Source of the DNA: Saccharina japonica
Taxonomy: Eukaryota; Sar; Phaeophyceae; Laminariales; Laminariaceae
Assembly: GCA_008828725.1 (NCBI GenBank)
Contig: MEHQ01004176.1
Coordinates: 65,935 to 129,934 of the forward strand
Reading direction: 5' to 3'
DNA length: 64,000 nt
In this document: one piece after another, positions 34,401 to 45,537 of the stretch
Layout: the number at the start of each line of letters is the position of its first letter
Numbering within the stretch: the first letter of the stretch is position 1
The notes under the pieces: model-generated
Told to the model about the DNA's origin: nothing
The model's database searches: none
What the model saw: only the letters and a program-made list of their open reading frames with translations
Position numbers and translations under genes: made by a program

Positions 34401-37400
34401 ATGTTCATCATTTTATTACCTTCTCTTGCGTTTATACTGATATGCCTGGTACGTGTTTTGTGTCGACACTAAAACACGTTTCGCCTTACAGTAGCGTGTA
34501 ACATACCACGGACTACTTATATATCCATTAAGGCGGTTTAGTATTATGCAAGCGGTTTGACGACCTCGTATTACCCCTTACAAACTCGAAATATAATCTA
34601 CAGTGGTGTTTTCCGCCGATTTTACAGTAGTCGTCTTTAGTATTTTGAATCGGAAATGGCACTGAGACCCAGACGCCCTCCGTAACCACTGTTACGTCCA
34701 ATAGAAAAAAAGGAACAACTGTGAGGCATAAACAAAAACAGAAGGACGTGTGCGGTTGGACCTGTTTACCTCTTCTGGTGTTATATTGTGCTTCTTCTAT
34801 CTCGTGCAGGGGTTATATGGACGGCGGACGATTTTCCGGACGGCGGGTCAATTACTTTGTATACTGTGTCCTAACTGCCTATCGGTTTGTCTGTCCGTCT
34901 CTGGCGATATATATTAGCAGTATACGAGTTACTGGGTACACTGCAAGGATACTCGGACGGTACCAGTCTAATCTTAGGTTCGTGTTTTTCACAATTTCAT
35001 GACGCCACATTTCTGAATACCAGGCACGCCTCAGTACTCGCAGAATCAAGAGCCTGAAAATACTCCGTGGACCCCAGTACTCGCAGTATTTTACCTAGAA
35101 CGTACTGAGTATAGCCCAGTACTCGCAGCATCTAACCTCGAGAGTACGATATTAATTACTCGGTATAGATACCACACCATCACATCACAAGATCGAATCT
35201 TGAACGTACTGGACAACCTCTCATCGGACATTTACCCATCAGCGTGATGACTAAGGCAGATAGACCAACAGTGGCACCGCCAGATTACCCTGGAACGCAC
35301 AAACAAGCTTTACAGGAGTTAATAATTCGCAAACTTATATCGGTACTTCTTACTGGTTACACTGCCAGTATACTGGGGCAGCACCCGTATTATCAGCTCC
35401 GTATTATCTTATGCTCGCAGCTCGCAATATCAAACGTCAAAAATACCAAGTATAGTCAGTACTCGCAGCATTAGACCTTGAAACTACTAGTATGAGAATA
35501 GTGCAGTTACTTGCAGTGTCAAACTCGAAAATACTTCGTGAGTATAGCCCAGTCAGTACTCTCAGTATCAACCCCCAAAATACACTCGGTATAGACCAGT
35601 ACGCCCAGCAGGAACCTCCACATCTACGTTACTGGTACTGGCGTATACTGTTAAGACCTACGGTCTGTTTGTTCGCCAGCCTGTCTAATCGTATCCCAAG
35701 CCTACACAATTAAATGATTTCTACTAGGATCGATCACATTGGGCACACAAAGTTCGAAAGTTTACAATCGAAAATATGCACTTCGATAAACGGCTGAAGA
35801 TATTATCGAAACGCCGCTGTGGGATCAAAGGGAAAACCTGCATGCTTTTTTGTACTTTTTCGAACGCGACTGTACGCTGCGCATTTTTTTTTGTCGTTGT
35901 AAACTGTCAACACGCTATAAAAAACCGGTCCATTCGACGATAGACCTTCGATCTCGACATCGGCTCAAAACACGGCCAACAAGATCGCTGTAGGGCAAGG
36001 CCAACGAATGCAGATGGCGGCTTCGAAGATATAAGGTAGATCCGAGGTTTAGGGGGCAATATCTTGCCGGTGGCGTCCTACGCTCTTCTCCCAAACCTGG
36101 AAAAAAACGTGTTTCTTGCGATCCGAGAGGGATCGATAAATGTTGTTGTCTGTTGTGTATGTATGTTTATCAAACGCCTGGCTAGCGCCCGCCACATTCA
36201 CCGGTCTGTGAACACTGACTCTAGGGTGGGTCGGAGCCCCTAACGAGTGCGCCCCATCCAGAGTTCATGACGCAGTCTTTTTTTTTGTCGATCGATGTCT
36301 GTCGAGGACTCGGAATCTCGCCGCGTTGAATAAAACATTATACTTGTTTTTTCTCAAGCCGACCTTTGCCCAAAATCTGCCCCAGATTTTTTTGTTTTTC
36401 AGAGTTTGGAACGTTTTCGTTGAAGAAACGTGCCCATAAACAAGCGGTACTCGCGTGTGTAATTGGAGTTCAAATTCTTCATCGAAACTTTTCGGTCCCA
36501 TTGCCATCGATCTAGTTCAAGTAAATAGGTATCCATCCACCCCCACCCTACTTCATATGTCGGAGTACTTCAGCCCAACTGTTGTACATCACGTAGTACT
36601 ATCAGAGTATAGTACATCCGAACAGACGTACTGTGCAGTTAAAATCATTATAGCGGCGTTGTAAAGGTGATACGTCATGTAGGTTTACGTTGCGTTCAAA
36701 AAGTATAGTACACGTTATCGTGCAAAGCTCGGCGGTACTTCTCGAACGATTTCGCACCTCGAACAGATCGTCGACTCCTACTCGATGGGATCTAGTAGTT
36801 CCAGGGCAGATATATACAATTCGATGCAAGTCGACGAGGGAAGAGAGAGCCAAAGTCTTCTCGCGATAAAAATGCAAGGCACGAACCGTAGTGGGGGAGT
36901 AGGGAGAAGAGCCTACTTTGTGACCCCAGATCTGAGTTACGACTAGGAAGGAGAGAGGAAAACAGGACAACGATAATATAAGGGATACGCAAAATGTGTA
37001 CGTGCACACCCGACCTATACGTCTAGCTCAGGTTGTCTCTTCGATAAATAAATAAAACAAGGTCAAGACATTCATCAATTGATTTCGACAACCAACCCCC
37101 CCCCCCCAACTAACTGAAGACATTGGTTTATTCATCGTGTGCCTCGAACCTGAAAAAAAATACTTTTAAGTTGTAGCGTTGTACGAAGCAGGGGCTGGGA
37201 GGAGAATACATATACATGCTTAAATTAACCAGGTTGCATATAATAGGAGTTTTGATCATGGCGATACTGTGTGACTATCGCCGTCTAATTACCGAGGATT
37301 ACACCTCATAATGGAAACACGTAGACCGTGTAGCGAAACGACGCATACACACACCGTAAAGCAGTAGCATTAACAGTAGTATGGTGACAGTAGTAGTAGT

Positions 37401-40400
37401 CCTGGTGCTAGTATTGCTGTTTTTGTAGAGCTTAATGTGTACTTTTTTCCTTCGGTCCTCACGCTACTACGAGTATTCAGCTTTGTTTGTGGACTTGTTT
37501 TACCATTCGGCTACGGTTTCGCAGAATCGGGAACGGAAGCCTCGTGAGGCAAGCACAAGAGTGCTTCTTCGCGTTCGAGGCGATGACGGACTACCCGGCC
37601 GATTATTCGAGTATCCCCGACGGACACTTCCCTCTACTACAAACGTGCGACGGATGCAACAAACTGGCGACGGACAATGTGCACATGGACTTGCTTCTAC
37701 AGGCGCGACAGGAGAAGATAATCGATATGAACCTCGGTGCACAACAACTAAAGCTCAGCATGATGACACCTATGGTTTTCGGCACACGGTATCAGTTCGT
37801 AACGAAGACGCCGGTCAATTTCAGCCCGCACAACCGGAAGTCTAACATATTCCGGTTGGGTGCCCGTGGAAAAACACCGATACCTGGATCGGTGGAAAGC
37901 GGCGACGGGGCTAAACTCATGACTTATTTGCGCGAAAACAAGATCGGAATACAAGCCCTTGACGACGAGAGAAAGGCAGTACTCGATCATATATATACGC
38001 TGTGTTTTAACGGCAAGGTCGGATTGGACAGGTGAGCTTGGCAGTCATGCACGGCCGTTGCTTCTACTCTAATGTTATTTATTTATTTGTTCAAAATAGG
38101 TGTTTGTCTAGGTTGAAGGTCGTGTTTCCGAAAAGGGAACACCGATGAGAAGCTGACCATACTGGTAGCAGTCGGAGGGTTGTACATGTTACATACCTGG
38201 TAACTGCGTGCGTGCTAATGTGGTGCTAATGTGTTCTTCTCATTGGTACGACCTTTTTGTTTTCGTGGTGGTATCTCGTGTTTCACCCGCGGGTCTGTGC
38301 AGGTACACAACAAAGGCGATGCTGGTGAAGCTATTCCAGGAGCTGAGAGCGCATTCCGTCAAACAAGCCGGAGGCAGTGAAGCGTGCTCCAAGTTTTTCT
38401 TAGGACGAGGGTCTTCGGCCACGTCGGGTGTAGAAGGGTTTTACACTCCGGACGGAATCCAGAACGCACACCTTTTTCTCTGGCGGGCGGAGGGCCCAAA
38501 AGATGTTGAAATCTGCAACCACTTTCTGGTGAGTACCTTGCACCTATTCCTCAAAGTTGCTACCTTGCGATAAGTTGAGTGTCCACCTTGCGTGAAGGTG
38601 TGCAGGCACTGTTAGTCCCAACCACGAGTCAGCCACGAACGAGGGCGGCGCAGAAGGCAGTAGGTTCTCTAATCGGAATCGAAATATTGTGTGAAGTTCT
38701 CAGCCTTCTTCGGTGCAGCCGCGTACCGATACTTTAAAATACTTCAATACCCTGGTACATATATGTATACATGCGTACCTGGTACTTATATACATACATA
38801 CGCGTCGTGGGAAAATGGGGGGGGCTGCCCTAAATACTGGCATCTACGTACACCCCATCATTGTCGTGATGCGTGCCTTACGTTGGGGGCAAGGATTATA
38901 AGTAGCGTCGTCTGGACTTTCTCGCCTCTCTTTATGCCTCCAGTGCCTGCCTGTCTTGTGTTTTTGTTTAGTTTAATTATTTCGTTTTCCGGTTCTCGTG
39001 CTCCGCATATCCCTTACTTCTGCTTTATAATTACTGTTTTTTCACTTCCAAGCTTGTTTCCTTTTCTTTTGGGTGGGTTACAGTTATTTCATTTTGGGGT
39101 CCACCACCACCCACCCCCCGTTGCTTGGGAGTTTGAAGATCTGCACTTTTCCTCCCAGCTCTTCAGCCTCCGAGGTATTCACCTTTCACCCCGGTAGGAT
39201 TTTTTAGGGAAGTATCCGGGAAATTAACAATCAATAATAGTGTGAGGGGGGAAATCGTGGTTGACAGGTTTGAACAAAAACCAAATAGAACGCGGCGCAG
39301 CCGCGTTTGTTTTATCTCTCGTTTTTCGGCCGTTTCGGATCCGGTTTGGGGTTCGGGACAGGGGTTGGGTTTACGCCCGTATCTGCATACCACCACAAAG
39401 CACTTCCCTGTTCGAAAACAACGAGCAGCTCTACCCCTGGAAGATATTGCCGGACGATCGGTTAATAGTCCTCCTTTTAATTGTGTCTTCTCTTTTGCGT
39501 GCATATATTTTACTTGTGTCTTCTCTCTTGCGTGTTTAATTCCAACTTCCTTTTTATCGTTTCATATTTGTTTCTTTTTGTTTTCCTTCTACCTGGTATA
39601 TATTATATGTAGCAGTATCTTGTTTTGCAATCTCCTCGGTTTATGTTGGAACTCGTACCACGTATATATCTGATACGTGCGTACGCCTAACACAATTATT
39701 TTTTTATGAAAGTCACCATTTTCTTCAGCTATGCTGTGGATTATTTGTTTTTTTGTATTGCCGAGGCATCCCGCTCCTGTAACCAGAGCCACAGTTTTGG
39801 CGATAGGTTCATTTGAGACAGCAATATACATACAAGTTTAAGTGTAAAATACAGTAACTGAGTGGCTTACTTTCGTACCGTCACTAGTCTCGATCGGAGA
39901 GCTTGAGTCTATTTGGGAAATTAATGCGACATTGTCTTCCTGCGGCTACTCAAACACATTATTTTTTCAATTCCACTCTCTGTACTCTCTGTGTGTCCCC
40001 TGTTCGACTTTTTGTTTTATCCCCACCTTAGTTTCCGCCTGCTGTACTGATCACGGACACACCGTGTATGGTGCGACCGATCATGGAGAAGCGCTGTGGG
40101 GACCTACTGGCAAACGGGGGGGCCTTGCCCCGCGTTGGGCCAGACGATCACGACAGGAGAGCTGGGGGAGCTCTACCCCGCGTTGGTCCAGAAGATAACG
40201 ACATCAGTGCTGCTGAGGGTGAGAGGCCACTTGAACTGCGAAAAGTGTCAATACCCGCACTTGCGAAAATGGGAGTGCACACCAACCGAATCGTTGGTTG
40301 CAACCCCACGGTTGGGGTCGTCGACCAACAGCAGGATGCTGTGGCTGATGTGTATGACCTGCTGCGCCGTGCGAGCCCATCGTCGCCAGTTCAGCGCGAC

Positions 40401-42007
40401 TTGGACTTCTACTATCTCTTGAAGATTGCCGCAGCAAAGTCGCCGGATGAGTGGGCCGTTGGTTTGGGTAGCCTCGTCATCAACAACTGGGACATGATGC
40501 ACGAGAAAGGTTACTACTTTCTCAGCTTGTATGAAGTAGCTCTCGTTACCATGGAGTGCTGCAGAATCAAGGCTGCGAGTTTAAAGGCGTTGCAGGAAAA
40601 CGTTGACATCTCCGCCGGTTGCGACGGCGGGGGTGGAGGGGGCAACGGCGTAGAGGGGAGATCGTTTGTTTCCAGTGTTTCTACGGGTAGAGAAACCGGA
40701 GGAGAGGGAGAAAGCGAAGATGGAGGGATCGGCCGAGGAGAAAAGGGGGAAAGCGACGGCGATGTGCTGCACTGGTTCGCTGTCAACGAACGTGAAGCGT
40801 TCCTCCGCAAACTGTTGGCGACTGCTGCCGGTGCGACCAAGCTTAGTGGAGCACCAAGTCTGCCTGGCTTCTCGGTTGGGGCCTTGGTCCCCGACGAGCT
40901 TGTAGGCCCAACGGGTGGACTCGACGTGCTACTCAAATACGGCAAGGTAAGCGTACTGCTCATCAACTAAAACGTACTTAACAAACCGATCGCCCGGTGC
41001 ATTCACTGTTTTATCAGCATAATGTGTAAAGCACATTTCGAACGATTGTGAGACACGCAACTTGCCGTATTCCTAATTAAAAGGTAGCTTGCCACGTGTT
41101 TCATGTTTCTTGTTCAGGCCAAGGTGAACTTCATCGCTGACGGACTGAAGCCCGATGACGAAAGCATGAAGGACAAAGCAGGTGCGGGCGTTGACAGCTG
41201 TTAGGTTGCCGGAACAATTATCTTCTTCTACGTGCCAACATTTCAGTCGTACTCATTACTGTCTCATCGCCGACTGCAACGTTTTACGTAATACTTCGTA
41301 TCCTGCAACTCGCCCATTTTCGCGTAACATTGTATTCGGCTGAAACTGATATCGTCCTGACAACCCCCCGTTTCGGTCGCACTATTGTTTGCACATTGCG
41401 TTTTCTACGCGGTGGAGTGGGATTCGGGACCCCCGTCCATGCTGTAAAGTCTTTGCAGATCGCACTGTCCGACTGCAACCCCGCGGAGAGTGCGAACGAG
41501 GAGGGGGTTGTTGAAGGTTACGGTCTTCCGTTCAACATCAAGCCACCCGAGGCGGGCCAGGGTCGCAAACCTCATCCGGTTATCGGAGAGGTGGCTGGTC
41601 TGTATCTGTCCCCCGATGGACCTCACGAAACGAATCACGGCCCGAAGTGTCGTGAGATGTTTGGTGGGCTCAAGACGTGCGACGAGCTGGCGGGCGTTAA
41701 TCTCAATCCTCACGAGCAAAATCACGCTAAAAAAAAGAAATACCTGCGCTCCTTGAACGTTATGGGATGTGATTCATTCGCTTTGATGGTGACTCTCGTG
41801 AATGAGCTCGAAAATCAGGCCATCAACCACCGGTCATTGGACCGTCTGGTAGAGAAACCACCCCGCCACTCCAAAAAGACCGAGAATGCATGCCAAGGTT
41901 TCATGTGGACTTGCGGGCGGTGCTTTTGCTCGACTCCCCTCATGCGTTCTTTCGATCGGTTTGGTAGAGTTGCGATGATGTTTCTAAGTGAAGAGTTGGT
42001 TTTGTAA
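25096..42007 (+). CDS. Large ten-exon gene: Cys/His-cluster protein with a candidate KDZ-like transposase core (about 1,346 aa)
   Basis: Exons: 25096-25358, 25842-26090, 26665-27064, 27475-27864, 28216-28481, 37525-38031, 38303-38528, 40032-40946, 41118-41181, 41247-42007. Every intron is GT-AG and the phase agrees at all nine junctions (total 4,041 nt, stop at 42005-42007), which is strong evidence for one real gene. In order it encodes: a Cys-rich cluster; a SWIM-like CxH cluster (residues about 303-323); further CxxC pairs (about 409-417 and 451-454); then candidate RNase H-fold acidic residues D742 (YTPDG), D776 (LITDTP) and E1250 (HEQN followed by KKKKYLRSLNVMG). The last helix resembles the E-helix that I know from KDZ transposases. 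Weak points: the D-to-E spacing is long, the 5' end is uncertain, and a further exon may exist at 42116-42160. It could be an active DNA transposon gene, a dead one, or a host gene derived from one. Confidence 0.65.
29203..29232. repeat. Interstitial telomere-like tract
   Basis: ATAACCCTAACCCGAACCCTAACCGTAACCC, shown here by its unit AACCCT: three or four diverged units directly beside the foldback. It is present again in the duplicated copy near 32649-32678. A shorter tract ends the 70-bp array at 9912. Confidence 0.6.
29241..30525. mobile_element. Foldback element, about 1.28 kb, copy 1
   Basis: Two inverted arms of about 600 bp (about 29241-29885 and 29945-30525) are separated by a loop of about 60 bp. 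The outer ends are TGTGTTTGTACTGATATTAG and its complement. The arms are clearly diverged but align throughout. The open frames of about 115-151 codons inside are mirror images of each other and not genes. It sits in the intron between exons 5 and 6 of the large gene. Confidence 0.8.
30555..30878. mobile_element. Diverged half-unit of the same foldback family
   Basis: A shorter, older inverted pair (about 30555-30760 against 30790-30870) matches the inner arms of the 1.28-kb foldback: CATTGTACATGATGTGTGGTAC at the left and ACAAAACATATGAAGACGAT at the right. It lies directly beside the larger copy, so the family seems to have inserted or duplicated locally. Confidence 0.6.
30871..31278 (+). 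mobile_element. 5' part of a non-LTR retrotransposon (LINE), cut by the gap
   Basis: An open frame from about 30873 to the N encodes a basic, Lys/Arg-rich region (KKMQKKKKRRRGRASRRLAR) followed by VAVATYNVRTLAVKGKNG. The TYNVRTL block is the first conserved strand of the apurinic/apyrimidinic-type endonuclease of LINEs. The frame stops only because the contig ends. The insertion point is defined by the duplicate copy: both copies share GATCGATGTAC and then diverge. The LINE's reverse transcriptase is not in the window. Confidence 0.65.
31279..31279. other. Assembly gap marker (single N)
   Basis: The only ambiguous base in the window. To its left is LINE 5' sequence; to its right the duplicated segment starts within exon 4. 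It marks a contig join of unknown true length. Confidence 0.95.
31280..34281. repeat. Duplicated segment, copy 2
   Basis: 3,002 bp matching 27835-30878. It begins exactly after the N, inside exon 4 (last 30 nt, to 31309), and repeats exon 5 at 31661-31926 with identical coding sequence and the same phase. Either copy of exon 5 joins exon 6 at 37525 in phase. The foldback is at about 32687-33927. Confidence 0.9.
34282..37524. other. Long intron of the large gene: minisatellite and dispersed repeat
   Basis: The intron runs to the acceptor CGGTTTCGCAG at 37524. It holds a degenerate array at about 35030-35600 (CCAGTACTCGCAG and GAAAATACTCCGTGAGTATAG phrases, unit about 45-50 bp), a CA run near 34306, and a block of about 115 bp at 36835-36950 that is the SINE-like tail also found inverted at 54523-54640. 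Confidence 0.55.
37525..41181 (+). other. Central and candidate catalytic region of the large gene (exons 6-9)
   Basis: Exon 6 (169 residues) starts with IGNGSLVRQAQ and contains LLQTCDGCNK. Exon 7 contains SGVEGFYTPDGIQNAHLFLW. Exon 8 opens with FPPAVLITDTPCMVRPIMEK, so the strand ending in Asp is built across the exon 7/8 junction. A strand-Asp arrangement of this kind (PxVxxTD) is common to RNase H-fold transposases. Exon 8 continues with helical segments, a Gly-rich linker (residues about 950-985) and KLSGAPSLPGFSVGALVPDE. Exon 9 adds only 21 residues. The GT-AG sites are CTTTCTG|GTGAGT, CACCTTAG, GGCAAG|GTAAGC and TTGTTCAG. Confidence 0.55.
41247..42007 (+). other. Last exon of the large gene
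   Basis: It is entered from the acceptor CATTTCAG. The first 70 residues are hydrophobic and less convincing, so a later acceptor (TTTGCAG, 41458) with a different partner is possible. The convincing part starts at LQIALSDCNP and includes KPHPVIGEV, the NPHEQNHAKKKKYLRSLNVM helix and a CxxC (WTCGRCF). The frame stops at 42007. That stop overlaps a donor-like GTAAGG, and a phase-ambiguous open piece (RYPDFSGTRSLLSA, 42116-42160) lies between an acceptor CCCAG and a donor GTAAGT, so the C-terminus may be longer. Confidence 0.5.
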
Positions 42008-44289
42008 GGCATACCAACGGTGATTGTTATGCGACTACTGTACTACTACGGATGATGGATAATTAGGACGTCTTCTTGATGACACAGAACATATCGACCT
42101 AACTCGTTCCCAGGCACGTTACCCCGACTTTAGCGGTACGAGGTCTTTGTTGTCTGCAAGTAAGTCTAATTAGCTACGGCCTTGCACGGGAGATCCAGTG
42201 TAGCGTACATTACTCTCGAGACGTAGACGTGTTTAAACTGGGTCTTGAGGGTGGAGGTTTCTCACAGGTTCTCCTTTCACGTATGAAAAGCTTTGAGGTC
42301 GGGCTCGAGGTTGTTCTCCCCTTGCTACGTCCTGCTCAAACCCTGCCCTGCACCGCCCTTATCTCCCCTCCGCCCCCCTCGTGGCCGGGGGTAGTCGCAG
42401 CAATCTGGCTACTCGTGCTGTGGTGCAGCACCGCAATACTTTGGGGAAAAATGTACTGTCGACCTCCCCCCCCCTTCCGCTCAGATCCGAGGGCAGGCTG
42501 GATAACATGGCTACTCACGCCGTGGCACTAATTTGTTTGTGTTGATTTTATATTCTGTCTTTATGCGATACGTTGTTTTGCCGCCCTGGCCGGGGATGTC
42601 GTAGTACGGCGTTTTTTAACGTTTTCCTCGACACATTCTTGCCCCGCCCGCCCCTTGCTGGTGATTTCGCGGTGGTTTTCGGCGATGTTCGTCCGGTCCC
42701 TTACGCCCGCCCCATGGTTCTTCTCTTTTCTTCGCGTCTTGGTAGCCTCGCCGTTTAGACATGCTCTATTTCGTTCGAGCATTTACTCGAGCTTCACATA
42801 TTTCTGCATATTGTGTATATACCGCTCATCAGAGTGCGCTATTTGTACGCTATTGGCTTCGAAGTACATTATTAGCACAAAATTACAAGTATGGAATAAG
42901 GTTTGCTTGGGAGAAGTATGTTGGGTTGGAAAGCAGGAGACAGGTGATACTCAATACGTTCGCCAATCAGACAATACACATATACGTACCAGGTATAATA
43001 TGAGCGTGAGTCTTAAACTCTTTTTTGTTGGACCAAGGCCGGGAATCGTTTATTATATCCGGTTTCTTATTCACCGAATGTGTATAAACGGCATTTAATT
43101 ATTATTTCGTTGTACGATTACGTGAGACATATTGACGGTGGTTGTTCGGATTGGATGCGCCATGCTTGGGATTATTAATGGCGCGGAGTGCTGACGGCCC
43201 ACGAAGGTCCCGGGCTGTTCGCTGCCAGTTCTCACGGTGGTTGCCACACAAGCTCACTCTCTTCCTTACATGGGGTACTTTGTCAACGTAGTCCAAGAAG
43301 TGAGCCCTCTATGTTTTTGTTATTACCAATATATATGTACCTGGTATATATATATATTGGGATACTGGGCCTATACTGCGCTGTATACTGCACTGTATAT
43401 GCATCTACCTGTCCTCCCACACGACCATCGTGACCTGCTGAGCCAGAAATTTCCGTGCAAAGTGTGGTACATGATACCAAGTGCCGTAATATTAATACTT
43501 ACTGTAAGGAAACGCCCCAGGGCGCTATTTTCAACGAAAACGAGCACGATCGGGAGTAAACGCCCCCTATTACAAAGAAACGAGATGCCCCTGACCCACC
43601 CCCCACCCCCCCCCTTCAAATATTTCGGGTAAACAAACCCCGAGGAGTAAACAACCCGGGGAGGGAGGAGTTGGAGCTGGCAAGACGTTTGAGTGGGGGG
43701 AATGGAGCTGTTTCCGAAGCAGGCAAGGGGGTATTTTCGCATAGGGATATCTATCTACATATGTATGGGTATTAATAGGTACATGTGTTGAATAATAGCA
43801 AACCAGACATAATCAGTGGAGGGAAAAAAACCAAACACTTTTAAGACATTCTGCATTTCGAAATTTTTGCCGCAGCCACCGCACGCAGCGACTCAAACAA
43901 GTACCGTACTGCATGTAATGCTGTCGTAAGCGCATACCGCCCGGGGTAGACGCCTCGGGACGAATTTTCATCGAAAACTAGCATACTGCGGAGTAAACGC
44001 CCCCTATGTAAACAAAAAGCGAAAAACGCCCCGGCCACACAGTAAACGAGGCTAAGAGAACTCTGGGTTGAGTTGTTGTCCGCGCCGACCACTACACTAA
44101 AATGTACATAACAGCCTATGCCCAGGGTCTAAAAAGGCTGGTGTCACACAGCACCATAAAAATTACAGGCCTTTGTCAGAAGCCAGAGTACTAACATCCG
44201 TGTACCAATAGAACTTAGTCTGGATGGAAATGTAAGGACCGTTTCGGTATTCAAATAAAGGACAAACCGTCATTACATTTGCGGTCATA
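42008..44289. other. No gene seen downstream of the large gene
   Basis: C/T-rich sequence with a diverged duplication (43508-43582 and 43937-44022, sharing GGAGTAAACGCCCCCTAT). TACCWGGTA sites lie near 42989 and 43336. No polyadenylation signal can be assigned with confidence. Confidence 0.4.
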
Positions 44290-44467
44290 CAGTGTACAGG
44301 AAACCTAATAAGAAACAGGGTAATAAGAAAACCAGAACGATATTCATAAGGAAAATAGGTAATTCAGGAGTAGTTATCTTGAACTTAGTGTAGGAAGCAC
44401 CCTCTCTCAAATAAGAAATCCAGCCTGGACCAGATTTCATGTTTCTTATTATAGATGTCATGTACTG
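44290..44467 (+). mobile_element. TA-flanked MITE, copy 2
   Basis: The same family as 18731-18888, with the left end CAGTGTACAGG...ACCTAATAAG, the core GTAGGAAGCACCCTCTCTCA and the right end CTTATTATAGATGTCATGTACTG, flanked by TA on both sides. Confidence 0.7.
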
Positions 44468-44766
44468 TAGTGTACTGTAGTGGCATCGGAAATATAATGA
44501 TCTTGGGTGCATAATATCCATATGGAACCATGACCGTGGGTGTATACATATCAATATCAAACGGTCCTTACATAATGTTTGCTGTACTGCTTAAGTACCA
44601 CCCAGCCCGTCTCAGTGCCAGTTGTCACCTCCTGAGAGCCGCAGACTACTACCACTACTCTGCTTGTAGTACTTACTGCTTCTATACACAGCGCTCAGCT
44701 CAACTCTTACAGTTGTTGTTGTTGTTGTTGTCTTCACATTAAACTCGTTTCAGTTGCTAATCCCTA

Positions 44767-44955
44767 CAGTAGAGGACACCTACGTATTGAATAATAAGGA
44801 ACAGGAAAACTGGCCCAGGCTGGGTTTCTTATTTGAGAGAGGGTTCTTTCTACACTGTAAAGCCAAGATTAACACACTCGATTTTCTTATTTACCTCTAA
44901 ATATCAGCCTGGATTTCTTAATGGCCTGTTTCTTATTAGGTGTCCTGTACTGCTG
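44767..44955 (-). mobile_element. TA-flanked MITE, copy 3 (opposite orientation)
   Basis: The ends CAGTAGAGGACACCTA and TAGGTGTCCTGTACTG are inverted repeats. The core reads in reverse (TTCTTATTTGAGAGAGGGTT). It lies 300 bp from copy 2, so the pair can itself fold back. Confidence 0.65.
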
Positions 44956-45502
44956 TATACCTCCTGCAGATAAACTACCACACACAGCAGTTACGTACAT
45001 GTAGCAAGTAGGCCATAGTACAAACTGCTGTAAGCAGCAGACGCAGCGAGCTGGCAGGCAGCAGCAGGCGCAGCAACCCTGCGCAAAGCTGGCAGGCAGC
45101 AGCAGGCGCAGCAACCCTACGCAGCAGCAGGCGAAGCAACCCTAGTACTGTTATCTGATCAGGCATGTAAGAACTGTTGGAGTATAAATATGAAGACCAA
45201 ACGGTCCTTATGTTTAAGTCCAAAGTAAGTGGTAAATAAGTGCAGTACGTACGTATAAAACTGCTCTTTAGTCACTGCTTTTTGTTGGCGGGGATCAGGT
45301 ACTCGTATAACGGACAACTAATCTATACCTCGAACCGAGCAACACCTACAGCAATACAGGGCACAGCAGTGGCAGCAGCGATAACAGCAACAGTACAGTG
45401 CGCCGTCACCTACCATGGGCCGCGACCCAGCTTCAAGCGAGAGCCGGCAGCTCAATTTTCATACCTGGTACGTACAAACAGTCGCAAAACAGCTGCGGTT
45501 TT

Positions 45503-45537
<35 letters not shown>

